Assembly (NCBI RefSeq): GCF_025766255.1
Contig: NW_026516738.1
Coordinates: 124,001-188,000 of the forward strand
Length of the DNA stretch: 64,000 nt
Direction: 5' to 3'
Source of the DNA: Zychaea mexicana
Lineage: Eukaryota; Mucoromycota; Mucoromycetes; Mucorales; Lichtheimiaceae
Shown one piece after another: positions 35,008 through 47,554 of the stretch (within the stretch, counting starts at the first letter, position 1; each line of letters starts with the position of its first letter). The translations under genes were made by a program, and so were the position numbers. The notes below the pieces were generated by a model. That model made no database searches. It saw nothing but the letters and a program-made list of their open reading frames with translations, and had not been told where the DNA came from.

Positions 35008-35330
35008 GTTAAAAAAATGAATGGTTTTACATCTACAGACAACAACTGGATGATGATAACATATTGCTTTGTTTTTATAACTTCTGAAATTAAGAAATTA
35101 TATCCAAAATCGAGAAAGAGAAGGGTGGTTACAAAATTATATAAAGAGAAGAAAACTTTTTGTGTGCTTTATACAGAAAGAAAACTATAAAAAAAAAGTG
35201 GCGTCTTCTTTTTGATTCTAAAGGTCTTTTTAGCTGTGGGAAGGAGGAAGCGATGGCTGTAGGATGTGAGCAGAATGTGAGAAAGGAGTAGTTGCGTTTG
35301 GGATGATTGGATGACTTGGATGTATTTTTG
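35008..35330. other. Convergent 3' region
   Basis: This lies between the Pfa4-like stop and the TIM23 stop. It is AT-rich with A-runs. Nothing else was seen. Confidence 0.6.
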
Positions 35331-36158
35331 TTAATTATCGCTGGCAAAGGCAGACACAGCCACAGACCAGATACCAGCAGCAGCTGCACACACACCAGAT
35401 GAGATGCCCATGGGCCGCAGACCTATAAACCATCAACTTATGTCAGCGCTGTACTTCCTATCCTATATCAGTCTTATGAAACCGCCTTTCCAACTGAGCT
35501 CATTTATTCTCGTACCTGCTGTGCTCTTAAAGAGGGCACCAGAGATAGCACCAGCGGCTATGCTGTTGAAAGCATCATGGGTACCTCGGGAACGATCAAT
35601 TATGGCGGTCGTACCGTTATACATCATAGCAATCACACCCACGGCGTTGCCGAGACCAGGGCCTCGTCGAGTAATGCTGTTCAATGTCGTATTCAAACGG
35701 ACCTTCATGGCTTGAGAACCCTGTGCCGATTTGCGGACACCTTCCATCATACCATATGCACCACCCAACGTCAAACCGGCCAAGTAGGTTGTACCGGTAC
35801 CGTAACATAAATCGTCCGTCCAGCCTCGCGAGGGTGTCAGTGCGGCACCGCCGGCAATGGCAGCACCACCACCAGAACCACCATACTGGTCTTCCACTTG
35901 CAAAAAGTCAATACCACCCTGGACCGTCATGGGCTGAAGCTTGGCAGCATCGTAGGAAACCTGGGACATGAATTCAGGCATGCTGTCATAGCTGTTGCTA
36001 CCACCAAAGTCGTTGGTGTTGTTGGTGTTGTAATCGTCCAAGGGCGACTGGGATCCGCTGGGAGAGTACAGATCATCGGAGACTTCGGGAGAAGTGTAGT
36101 CGGCGACGTTGCTGCTCTCTTCAGGTTTGCTGCTGGATCCAAAGCCAAAGATACCCAT
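35331..36158 (-). CDS. TIM23: Mitochondrial inner-membrane import channel subunit Tim23
   Basis: Tim23 forms the presequence translocase channel of the mitochondrial inner membrane. Two exons (36158-35516 and 35422-35331) give 244 residues, near the family norm. The N-terminal ~100 residues are hydrophilic, Ser/Asn/Asp-rich and without a cleavable presequence, as expected for the intermembrane-space domain. The membrane domain contains GWTDDLCYGTGTTYLAGLTL, GGAYGMMEGVRKS, a segment RRGPGLGNAVGVIAMMYNG, and AAGAISGALFKSTAG. Exon 2 supplies the last helix (LRPMGISSGVCAAAAGIWSV). The gene is convergent with the palmitoyltransferase gene. Confidence 0.95.
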
Positions 36159-37460
36159 GACGGCTTATATGTATGTGTGTGTGTGTATATCGAGGAAAAA
36201 GTGGAGAAATTACAAGTTGCAATCCAAGTCAATTCGCGCAACCATGTTTTTGTGACGGCTTTTTCTTCTCTTGAGCCCGGCAATTCTTAAGCCCGTTTTG
36301 ATTGGTCAACTGTTATCAGTGCCATGCTATATGTGCTGCTGGCACTTTGGCAAGTACTACAATTAACCCGTGAAGATCTCCGGAAAAGCCGGAAGTGCTA
36401 AGAGAATATCTCATGTGTACGTCCACGCCGTATTTTTTACTCTTATTATTATGTATATGAAGTTCTGAATATGACGTAAGTGGTTCTTCCCATGTGTTCT
36501 GCTGTTGATGGCCGGTGAAAGAGCATATATAGTAGCATGAACTACTATCATCGACACTCATGCTCTAGACATCCGTGCAACAAGTATTTCTTCGCTGGTA
36601 GATCGAGCCAACATCCCACGCCAGACGCGAAAAAGAGGCGCCTTATTTTTCTTCTTTAAATAATTAAGAAGGCGATACGATGGAGGTAATAGCAGTGGAC
36701 ACCTTGGCAGGCGACACAAAGCGCTGCAATACAGATTTATATCCTGAGACTATAAACTTGCTACAAAATGAACGCACTACATACAAGTTTATATATGCTT
36801 GCTTAGTAGCAAAAAGAATATCAATTCCAGTTAAATCACACACAGCCTTAAAACATCTGTTGATACCGCACGATAATGTGATGTACTTGTAACACACCTT
36901 AATTTATACCGATTTGTATCACTTTGACGTGTATGCTCGAGTTGCACTTGTCTAAACTAGCTATGAAGACCCATATAGCCACAGTTTGACTAAAATACAT
37001 GTACACTTGGCAGTAATTGTGGATGAGCTCAAAGTAAAGAACATCAGTACATTTACATAGGCTATTCAACAGGTGGGCCGTGCCACCACATATGGCTGAA
37101 TACAGAGTTTGAAATCAAAATGCCATAGTATAATATCAATAACAGGGATTTATCACCACACAAATGGGATGCAACTACTGCATGTGTATGGTTCCTTTTT
37201 TAACTTTGCACTTCTTCGCCTTGAATTAAATGATAGATAGCTAATAGCTGTGACGCACACGCGATCATGATACGTTATTTTCCTCTTAGAGATCACAGAT
37301 CAAGCATTCTCCCTATCTCAATATTTCATAGACTGCTTTGACGACTGTCCCGCCTGCTGATTGGCAGACCTTGAGGTCCGGCCTCACAGCAGGCAATCAA
37401 TTTACCACGACTGTTGCTTTCCAAACTCAACCCTTTCAGCCAGAACAAAATTACGAAGCA
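36159..37460. other. Intergenic region between divergent TIM23 and RSC7
   Basis: A short GT run (TATGTATGTGTGTGTGTG) lies upstream of TIM23 near 36169-36186. A short frame at 36680-36892 has no recognisable domain. From 37320 the sequence is coding-like in one frame (TVPPADWQTLRSGLTAG) and may be a 5' exon of RSC7 (see that entry). Confidence 0.5.
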
Positions 37461-39354
37461 ATGCCAAAAGGTATAAATCAACGACGAAAAGATAAACAGA
37501 GTGGTGTCTGTTGCCTCCTCTCCCATCTTTACTTAAGACCATGGCGATATAGTGAAAGTAGCGAAACTAACTAAGAATGGCCGGCATTGAATATATTTTG
37601 TTTAGGAACAAGAAGCTCACCATCTGCAACATCGGCAAAAAGAAAAGGACGTCCACCAAAAAAGAAATCGAGAGATTCGAGTGGCAGAGCGGGAGTAGAC
37701 GAAGGCGATGATTTCGATTACACTGGAGAAGAAAGCGATCAATCGTTTGGTGAAGATGATATAGACAATTTAAGCGACACGGATTCACTACGGGGCAAAA
37801 AACGTGGACGAAAAGCAGGATCAGCAAGCAGAGATGAGCGGCCGAAACGCCAACCAGGCACACCTGTTGCCAGCGCTTCTCCGTCTTTGGATCCAGACAG
37901 CGACTATGATGAACATGGAGAAACCAAAGTGGATAGAGGAGGCAACCTGTTAGGAGGTAAAGAAAGAAAAGGGAAAGAGAGTGAGAGAAAGAGAGTGAGT
38001 GAGAGGAAGAGCTAGTGAACTGTACGAGTGCACTCACAACGAGGGAACTGATTATGTGTGTCAGGTCGGCAGTACAAAGTTCCAACGTTTAATTTACCCA
38101 ACCGTGGCCGCATGCTGTTCATGTTTTCCAAGGACCCTGCTGCGCTACTTGGTTTCCGTGACAGTTTCGTCTTTCTAAAAAAGAATCCCAAGCTGGTCAA
38201 GGTGCATGTCACCGATGCCGAAAAGGGCTTTCTGGTGCAGCATAATCTTCTTCGATCCACGTTTAGAACGCGAGAAGTGTCCGTGGTAACCGCCCGATCC
38301 GTATACAAGCAGTTTGGCCATCGTGTGCTAAGAAAGGGTCGGCGTGGACGAGACGATTACTACTACACCGGCGAAGACGAGGGCGATTTTGATGAACACA
38401 GCGAGGAGGAAACAAAGGATGCAAACGACAAGTCATGGTCGCCCTTTGCTGTTAGCGGACGAAACAACTTGACGAGCAATAGTCGACGAACACCTATTGC
38501 TGCTAGTGCCGCTGCCTCCAAAATGTCAGCACCTGTCATCACTGAAACCAACTGGATGCATCACGTTGCACTATCTATACGCAACTTTAACACGCAGCTC
38601 TGCGAGTATCGTCGCGATAACCCATCCTTCTTTGATCTACACACAAACGTCCATCAGATCCCAGCATCAAAGCAGCCATTGCGCTTGCTGTATGAAATGA
38701 CCGAATCACCGTTAAAAAAAGAAAGCTCTCAAGAAACTGGAGAAATAGCAACCGGGGAGAATGCGCCTGCAGAGAAAGCAACAGCACAGCAGGGAGCTGG
38801 ATTCACCGAAAAGAATGAACAAGATGTGCCATCAGTATCATCCTCTGCATCAGCAGCACTGCCAATGACCGCAGCTTCAGCAGCAACGGTACCCACACCA
38901 GCAGTACCAGTAGCACCACAGTCATTAACATCAGCACCGCCATCATCATTACCTGTTTCCACACCAAGTGTCCCACAAATGGCACAGGTACCGCAACAAC
39001 CAGGCCAATACCCCGCTACAACACAACAGCAACAGCATGCAATGTAAGTATACATCTCGAAGGACTAGTGTGTGATCGATTGGTTTTCTTTCTAACACGA
39101 TAGTAACTCATTCTAGTCGCCAAATGCAAGCACAGCAAGCTGCTGCTGCCGGTCATCCAATGTATTTCCAACAAATGGCGGGCAACCGGCCACCTCAAGT
39201 ACCTATGGGCGGACCCATGGGAGCATATCATCCTCAGCAACAACAAATGATGATGCAACATGCATCTGCCAACGGTGTCTATGCCCCCAATACCAGCATG
39301 GCACCTATGGGAAACAATCCTTATCCGTTTATGCATCAAAGCGGCACAATGTAA
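37461..39354 (+). CDS. RSC7/SWP82-family chromatin-remodelling complex subunit
   Basis: RSC7 (Npl6) and SWP82 are accessory subunits of the RSC and SWI/SNF remodellers. Exons 37461-37470, 37606-37956, 38065-39043 and 39117-39354 give 525 residues. Residues ~5-120 are basic and acidic, with AT-hook-like GRPPKKK and KRGRKAG stretches. The family domain begins GRQYKVPTFNLPNRGRMLFM and includes GFRDSFVFLKKNPKLVKV and VTARSVYKQFGHRVLRKGRR. The C-terminal third is Ala/Ser/Pro- and Gln/Met-rich. The start is uncertain: the first exon is open upstream in frame back to a TAG at about 37319, which is also an acceptor-like TTTCATAG, so an earlier coding exon may exist. Confidence 0.88.
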
Positions 39355-39651
39355 AAAGAAACAACTGATATCCATCTCTGTGCGTGTGCGTTGTGATTGT
39401 CTATAGTAATAATAATGCTGCTTTGCTCCTGGTGAAATATACACATCCTATATATACTCGTGTTTTCTTTGCTTAAACTTTATACGTATCTTAATCGAAT
39501 TTGGACCAAGTGTTTTTTATTGTTAATGTGTGTGTGTGTGATGGGGGTAGGGGAATGATTTATTACAACAAGACCACCATTACTACCAGTACTGCGTCTC
39601 CTCCAGTTAAATATACGTAAAATGTCTGCTCTTTTAACAAAAGAAAAATGC
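39355..39651. other. Convergent 3' region with a short GT run
   Basis: This lies between the RSC7 and NFS1 stops. A TGTGTGTGTGTG run sits near 39527-39540. Confidence 0.6.
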
Positions 39652-41836
39652 TTAATGCTGTGCCCATTGGATAGACTTCAAGTCGATACCCTCTTGAACC
39701 TATTAACAGACATCGCGTTAAGTCAACTAATTCTTAAAAACAAGACAACTTCAATACTTTTACTACTCAAACTTACCATCTCCCACAAGGGTGACATGTC
39801 TCGCAGCGTTTGTACATGTTGGGAAACCTTGTTGATGACAAAGTCGATCTCTTCTTCGGTTGTAAATCGACCAATACCGAATCGGATAGAGCTGTGAGCG
39901 GTTTCGTCATCTGCTCCCAAAGCGCGCAGCACGTAGGAGGGTTCAAGCGAAGCCGAGGTACATGCGGAACCGGAGGACAAGGCAATATCCTTCAGAGCCA
40001 TCAACAAGGACTCACCCTCGACATATGCGAATGACAAGTTCACACAACCTACATAACAATACCATTCGACATGAGTACATTTTGTGCATGCAAGAGTTAC
40101 GTGTGTGATAGAAACCATTCCTTTTTACCTGGATATGATTGCTCTGGGTCGCCATTGCGTGTGACAGCATCGACGTTGCTTTGGATACCAGTGATTAACC
40201 GATCGGCTAAACTTGAAATCCGTGCATGATCATACTAATAAACGGTTCACGTGTAAGTCAATGATTCCTTCTCTCCATACAAAACGACGCAATGGTTTCT
40301 AATCGTTACTGCCCTCAGAACCCCTGCACAATAATCCTCGCGACGACCCTGCTTACACCTCAATGAGGTGGTTGTGATGCAGCTCGTTACTCATGGGCGC
40401 TTTTTTTACCGTGCCATAACGCTAGACACGATTCGTCATAGGGCAGTCAACCACGCCTCCCTCTCACTTTATAGAACAATTCCCATTTCTAATTACCTCC
40501 ATTTCTTCCTTGGAAATTCGGCATGCTTCACCCAAACCGACAACCAAAGGTGCAGGAACAGTGCCGCTACGAATACCACGTTCCTGACCACCACCGCTCA
40601 TAATGGCCTGCAGACGGACACGGGGTCGACGGCGGACATAGATGGCACCAACACCCTTGGGACCATACAGTTTGTGGCCCGAGATACTTGCAAGATCAAT
40701 ATTCATAGCATTGACATCGATAGGGATTTTACCAGCAGCTTGCGCCACATCCGAGTGGAAAAACACCTTCTTTGACCGACACAGCTTGCCAATTTCAGAA
40801 ACGGGTTGTGCCACACCAATCTCATTGTTAACCATCATGATGGACACGATGCCCGTATCAGGTCGCATGGCCGCTTCTAATTCCTTGAGATCCACAATAC
40901 CGTTGCTTTGTACAGGCAGATATGTCACTTCGAATCCTTCCTCTTGAAGCTCACGGCACGATTCTAATACACATTTGTGTTCCTAAATAATTTATCCGTT
41001 CACATTTAGTTTTTTTTTTTTTTTTTTTCCAAAGTACTACTAATGAAATCATCAATAAAGAAGTATTCGATTGGGTTAGCGTACGATTTGAGTTGTGATG
41101 ATATGGCGCTTCTTGTTCTTGTAGAATCGTGCGACACCCTTTAAACTCAAGTTATTTGATTCAGTAGCACCAGAGGTGAAAATGATTTCTTTGGGATCAG
41201 CACCGATCAACTTGGCTACTTCCTATGTACAATAGCAATGACAATCGTCAAGAGAGGACGTCAGTTCAGTGTAAAACACAATGTTTTCCCTTGCGTTGCT
41301 CCAGATTACTAATCGTCGCATTACTACGTCCTGAAATCAAAACGTAGAATATCCAACAGAAACTTACTGCACGGGCAGTTTCAACAGCGGTTTCCGTCTC
41401 CCAACCGTACTGGTGAGTTCTTGAGTGAGGATTACCATAGTTTTCAGTAAAGTATGGCATCATTGCGTCCAAAACACGGGGATCCATAGGACTTGTTGCT
41501 TGGACGTCAAGATAAATGGGTCGTCCTGTTGGTGATTTCATTGAAGTTTCGAATCCATGTGAATCTAAACAAAGCAATTTTGTGCGATCGCAACATTGAG
41601 TCCACAGAATATGTGTATAAGTCATATATGATAAGGAGATAGTGGGCAATATGTTGGATGTATATCTCACCTTCAGAAGGGGTGGTCACTGTAGGTTCGG
41701 CAGCGGCAGCCTGCTGTTGCTGCACGGCATGCTTTGCAAAGGCACGATACGTAGCAGGAACAGCTGTTCGCTTGGCAGCAATTGATACAATGCTACGTTG
41801 AGAAGCAAGCGTTCTTTTCAAAGTGTTGGCCAACAT
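39652..41836 (-). CDS. NFS1: Cysteine desulfurase, mitochondrial (iron-sulfur cluster assembly)
   Basis: Nfs1 is a PLP enzyme that takes sulfur from cysteine for Fe-S cluster synthesis on the scaffold protein in the mitochondrial matrix. Seven exons (41836-41671, 41564-41368, 41222-41085, 40982-40497, 40234-40129, 40048-39777, 39699-39652) give 470 residues. The N-terminus ([15 protein letters not shown]) is basic and Ser/Ala-rich, a typical matrix presequence. Core motifs are [43 protein letters not shown], the PLP-lysine region [24 protein letters not shown], and the mobile catalytic-cysteine loop [20 protein letters not shown]. It ends with the family-typical SIQWAQH. An upstream in-frame ATG (nt 41890, MVPERPRTSNLL) could add 18 residues; the later start is preferred because it opens the presequence. 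Confidence 0.96.
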
Positions 41837-44373
41837 ATTTTTTAAAGTGAAAAAAAGAAGGTTTGATGTTCGCGGGCGTTCGGGAACCATTTTTTTTTTT
41901 TCATTTTTCATCTCTCACATTCGCGGCACTACGGCCAAGGCAACTCCGAACGGTTAATAATGCTCCCCGCTCTCCCCACAGTAGCTGAAACAAGCATATT
42001 TATCTGATTACTACTGATTACAACGCATAGTGAACGGGCCTCTCCAGTGATGCCTTCCTAATTTGTTCATCATACATTTCCTCTCCAACGACGCAGCAGG
42101 CTCTACTCGGGATAAACTTATCTATACAGGCATTGTGGTATTGACCTATTATCGTACATAGCTTCAAACTTTTGTTAATAATAAAAAAAAATGGCTCCCA
42201 CAATCTACTTTAGGTGATAAGTAATGTGAACGTCCTATTCACATTACTGACTTATAACATACGCTCATGTGGCTTTGATGCAAGCTAAAGCACTGTTAGT
42301 GCGCTCTTTTTAGCACATTTACTCCTATGAGTAGAAGGAAGCTACTGTGTTTCTTTTCTCCTTGTTTGTCTCTGCCCCTATCCCGCTATTGCTGCGAAAA
42401 AAAAGCCAATGTTTATCCAAAAAATTAACAGCAACGAAGACTTTCTTTACTGTATCTTCCAGTACATTTGATGGACATTTCATTTTTGGAGCATTTCATT
42501 TCATGGACAGGACCCCGAACTCGGAACAATGCGGGGAAACAAAATTTGATAGCTGTGTATATATTTTCATTTCGAAACAGTGCGCCATGATGAATATAGA
42601 CTCCCGTAAATTGTCGATGCGTCTAATGATTGCATGGAATATCCGAGTCTTGTCAGCAACTATGCGCTTAATTTCCTCTTTGAAAAGTAGGGTTGATTGA
42701 TAATGATGCCAGTATATAAGATAAACAATAAGCATCTATGATCGTAGTCACTCTCAGTTTCACGTCTAAAAGGATTTTACTTTGTACATCTAGGACCAGC
42801 ATATACCGGGCAATTTCGGGCGATAGTTCGATTAATTACTTGCAAGTCGATGAAACGGCATTCAGTCATCAAATTATTCCTCATTCAAGCTTCTGCGTTA
42901 TCTCATTCTTGACAAACAATGGCTCTTCTTGAATGATTAAATAACCATCTTTCAAAACAGCAAGCCGACACTATATGATAGATATTGTACATTTAGGTAT
43001 ATAGAACTGTACAGCTCCAAAACCAAAGCTGATCAAGACCAAGAAAACTGTCATACACTATTGCGCACTTCTCTATCTAGTTTCGGAGGTCCTCCAGGAC
43101 CATCCACAACTTGCTAATTGCACTAGTTTAGGAATTTTATGTCATTGAAGAGAATTATGACATAAAAAAAGATACCACTAGGCATGTCATGCTAGCAAAT
43201 ACATGAGCGAGCCATGTCAAACTAGAACCTTTGTTGAACACCTGCCATTATGTTCTTTGTGCTTGGAGCAGTTTTAATCTCCAACCTAATCATAGTGTTT
43301 ATCATACTCATCATTGCAATAATTCTTATCATTCAACTGTATAATCATCATGTATACAGAATAAACGGTCTTTAGTGGTAGCAGCGATGAGTTTTTCTGT
43401 TATACACCACGTTGTTCAGCAAGAATTACGGTAGATGTGGTACTACTCGTTCCGTCGTTTATAATACTGTGGCTTTATGCTTACAGCTGAGATCTGTCAA
43501 TGCAACTACATATTCGTAAAGAACCTAACCTTGTGATACATACTTTTCATTGGGCATTTAACATCCCCTGAATATCTCCTTGCGTACCTGACTTTGTTTT
43601 AGCGGATGTCTTGACCCAAGGATATACTCATAGCATTCTGTGTTCAATATATCTCACGCAGCATGATCACACCGCTGTGTACAGACAACAGCCGGGATAC
43701 CATCATGTCAGGTACAATGAATGATCATGACATTTATTGCTGTTTCTCGGATGACAAAGAAAGAATTTAAACCTAGGTCACATATACATCCTTTCGATGT
43801 CAAAACCCAAGATGCGTCATCGACCTATAAAAAGAACAGAAAAAGGAAAGGTGAGCGACCTTCAAAAAGACTGCGTTTCCTTTTTGTGGGAAGGATGATT
43901 GTGTCACTGTTTCGCAACAGTGTTATTCTATATGGCATTAAGAGTAAGTTTTATAATTATGATAGCAAAAGATACGTGCATAAACAAACACCTTACATAG
44001 TTTATTTTTGGATCACCTGAGACAGCCTGGCAATTGCTTTGATAATTACAACTGTGATTATGAGTTTTGCAGCAATTACGATAAAATTAATGAATAATTG
44101 TTCTACGGGCATCATCAGCCGATCGGTTGGGTGTGTGTTTGTGGTGGAGTTTATTAAAGGGTGTGATGAAAATCGTGTAGGTTTAACCTGATTTGGCATC
44201 AATCAACCTGTCTGCATTCAAATCACACAAACACCACACACACAAGTGCGTGTGTGATAGACAAAGAGCGGGCGAGACACACTTACTCTTCTTCTCTTAC
44301 AACCCCCAAAAATAGTGGGTGAAACTCTTTCTGTCTCTCTTCCTCTTTCTTCAACCCAAAAGATAATGACACA
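41837..44373. other. Gene-poor stretch, 2.5 kb
   Basis: No intact gene was recognised. A minus-strand frame at 42735-42496 (79 codons, with FKEEIKRIVADKTRIFHAII) and a plus-strand frame at 43721-44020 are protein-like but match nothing I know. A small hydrophobic frame at 44115-44002 is listed separately. The last few hundred bases should hold the promoter of the PH-domain gene. Confidence 0.45.
44002..44115 (-). CDS. Candidate small membrane peptide, speculative
   Basis: The last 37 codons of a 66-codon frame (start 44202) begin MMPVEQLFINFIVIAAKLII and form a single hydrophobic segment followed by a basic tail ending in TAA. It could be a real micropeptide divergent from the PH-domain gene, or chance in AT-rich DNA. 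There is no family match. Confidence 0.15.
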   Translation of the reverse strand: MMPVEQLFINFIVIAAKLIITVVIIKAIARLSQVIQK

Positions 44374-47204
44374 ATGCACACGAAAACCGACGAGCCGATA
44401 TTGAGGCCGAGTGCCTTGGCCCGAGCAAAACTGCAAACACCACCTTACACCAGCGTACCTGAATGGGCTAGTCATTCTGAATCCCCAGAATCGCTCTTTG
44501 CTCCAAAGACACCTTCTACACATGCCACGGACGATGCCATGCTTTCTGCAGAAAGGATAAATCAACACAAGTAAACTGCCCTTTTTCGTTTTTTTTATAA
44601 ATTTCCATCGCCCATAGGTTTAATTCTAAGACTTTGGTAGCAGATCTGCTATATCGACCGACAGTTTATTTTCGTCTTTAAGGTCGGCGATTCGGCGCGT
44701 CCATCCCGATCAGCAGAAACGAAAGCAGCAGCAACAGCAGCAGGAGCAGCGAGATCGTGTCATTATTACACGGGCAAGCACAGCAACCACCGCCACCACG
44801 AATCCGCATAATAATATCAACCATAACCTTTTTTCTATACCGACGATTCCCGAGCTACTGTTGTCTCCCAGTAGTGCCCCTACGAGCATACGTTATACCG
44901 CCAACAACAGCAATAATGATTCTGTCTCGTCGCTTGCGACTCGCAGAACCATGTCGGCTACTTCATTGGCACTCTCAGTAATACCCTTGACAGAAGAGAC
45001 TGGCTCTGTTTTTGAAAGCAATAATAATAATAATAATAATAACGATAATAATGAATGTGCTGCCGGCGGGATATTGATGAAAGGTCGACTTTTATGCGCT
45101 GTCCATATGGAATGGTACAGTCGACGGCAAGCAACAGCAAACGAAACATCTCGAAACCACATTCGTCTGCGACAGAGCCGGTTGAGATGGCGTGAGTTTG
45201 AAGGAGTGCTCAAAACGGATCGATTAGAGCTCTATCTGGTCACAGTAAGTTATTTCTACAACAGAGAAAAAATTTGTAAAAAAAAATATGCTACTAAAAT
45301 ATGTATTCATCACTGTTGTATAAAGAACCTTGTCATCAAAACACGACGGCTCGCTCATGTCATCTATCTGAATCCAAACGCCAAAAAATCGCGACGCTAC
45401 AATCCTGTACGGCTCGTGCTGATATCCCCCGTGGATTTCGTCTGGAGCCTACAGTTTCGATCTTATGAAGGCCGCAACATCCATTTTCTGTTTGCATCGC
45501 GTACCTTCCGAGAATCGCAGACGTGGTACATGGCGCTTTATCGACGGCCTTTTACCAAAACAACGCCTATTCCAGCATTAATTGACTTGTATATACCAGC
45601 ACTCGACGACTTGCAAATACGATTACCTCTTGCCGACCTTGATTTCGAAAACAACAATGTTCGCATACAGTACGTTGTAAGATGCGCATTGACGTTATTG
45701 GACCGCCAGGGTATACGACCGGACAGCTGGCATTGTGACAATGTGAGCCTGTGTTGGCGTCATGGGAAGCAAGCACGGCTCGCATGGATACCCGACAATG
45801 GCTATTTAGTGAGTCCACATCTCATAGAACAGGTAGGGCTTGGATCTTTCCTTTCTCATTTGACAACAGCCATTGCTTGACATTGACTTGTTGAATCCTC
45901 AGACACATACTTTGGAGCTTCGCCCAGATACGCAACAGTGGCGGCAACAACCGCGTGATGTATGTTGCATGATTCTCGTTACCCCGGTCTCAATCTATAA
46001 CTATTGACAACAAATTCCACGGAATACACGATGCTCACTCACATGATCCTCTAGCAATTGCCACCACCTGTGATGGAGGGCGAGCTCTTCTTTCTTGACA
46101 GAAGAAGGAAACAGCAGCAACGGAAGAAGCTACTCTATGCAATGATGGAAGGACACCTGCTATTCTTGTTGGATCCTGGAAAGGCAACAAGACCGCCGGA
46201 TGAGATCCCGAACGGCGGAAGACACCATACTCGGTTCACATGGGCACGTTCTCTCTTTGCGACGCAAGCACTGCATGTACGATCACTGACTCGACTGTTT
46301 CGCCCGTCGAGCAACGTGAGTGTCACCTCGACGACGCAACATGCAGCACAAGCTGAATTTACCCGACGCTCAGCGAACATCATGAGTGCGGTGGCCGTCA
46401 TTGATATGACTCGTGCAACCAAGGTGCGACGCGTATCGACAGAGCAACGGACAACATTCGAAGTGAGCTTGGGCAACACGAACAAGACACAATTGCATTT
46501 TGAAGCGTCGACAATGCACACCATGTTTGAGTGGATTCAACGCATACAACGAATTGTCCAATGTCAACAGCAACTGCGACAACAACAACAACAACAACAA
46601 CAACCGACGGCGACGACGACTACCTTGCCACCGCAACTCCAAGAACGGAGCGTTTTAGTAAGTGTAAATTTCTTTTCATTGTAGTAGGCTTGTGCACGGG
46701 GTAGTATGTGGTGTCAATTCACAAGCGTGTGAATGATTTGTTTAGCATTCGGGCATGCTGTATGTGCGACAAGACTATCTTAGCACATTCAAGCAGCTGT
46801 ACTGCATATTGACGCGGGAAAAGCGACTGGTTTTGTACAACACGTGTCGGCAGCGAGTCTGGAACGAGCATTTTGTGACGCTGTCCCTGGATCAGCAAGT
46901 CTATGTTTATTCAGCAGAAGATGATGTGGGCAGTCAAGACAGCCGTGGCAAAACAAAGCAGCCACCGCGTATGTTTGAGGACGGAAGGACAGTGGAGAGC
47001 AGCAGCACGGAGACATGCTCGTTTGTGATCTGGCAGACAGCACAGCGGCACCTGCTGGTGACATTGCGCGAGCGGCTGTCGACGCTCAAGTTTGGACATC
47101 GGCTCGGACGCAAAGGCACAGTGTGGGTGTGCTTGGCGCGAAGCCAGGATGAGAAAGAGGCGTGGGTATGCGCAATGCACCAAGCCATCGACCAGGTCTC
47201 GTGA
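44374..47204 (+). CDS. Protein with three PH-like domains, possibly Spo71-related
   Basis: Six exons (44374-44570, 44683-45244, 45326-45832, 45903-45959, 46055-46657, 46746-47204) give 794 residues. After a low-complexity N-terminus (poly-Gln and an Asn run from AAT repeats), three segments each start with a membrane-module-like strand and end with the Trp helix typical of pleckstrin-homology domains. They lie at residues ~194-328 (GGILMKGRLLCAVHMEW ... SQTWYMALYRR), ~445-610 (VMEGELFFLDRRRK ... TMFEWIQRIQRIV) and ~643-792 (GMLYVRQDYLSTFKQLYCIL ... DEKEAWVCAMHQAID). PH domains bind phosphoinositides or proteins at membranes. The multi-PH layout and the large insertions recall the fungal sporulation protein Spo71, but I cannot prove orthology. 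A Gln run interrupts the end of the second PH. Confidence 0.8.
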
Positions 47205-47554
47205 CAATAGCAGAGGGCATGTTTGACAACACTCTCGCGGGTGGTGGTGCTTGTTTTTTTTTGGGGAGAGGGCGAACCCATCATAATGCATCAAAGCTTG
47301 TATCCAAATTAACCTCATTTCCCTCACTCTCCCTCCCTCCCTCTCTCTCTCCCTCTCTTTCGCTCTTCTCGCTCTTTCTCTCACACACACGTCTCTTTTC
47401 TTTGTTTCTTTCTTTCATCTTCTTTGTTCCACAACAACAATAGCAACCACAACGCACGCATACTTCTCTTTTGCACGTATCATTTTTATTAATACTACTA
47501 CTACAACTACTACTACTGCCCAACAATAAAACCACCCACGCATCATTCTTGATA
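47205..47554. promoter_or_regulatory. CT-rich 5' region of the cold-shock-domain gene
   Basis: A strong pyrimidine run (CCCTCCCTCCCTCTCTCTC and similar) occupies about 47320-47420, upstream of the ATG at 47555. Such CT-rich leaders are common in fungal promoters of highly expressed genes. Confidence 0.5.

Noticed and set aside
1..39354. A chromatin gene cluster made of DNMT1, Sds3-like and RSC7
   Set aside because: They are separated by unrelated housekeeping genes and a 19-kb gap, with no shared orientation; chance is the simpler reading.
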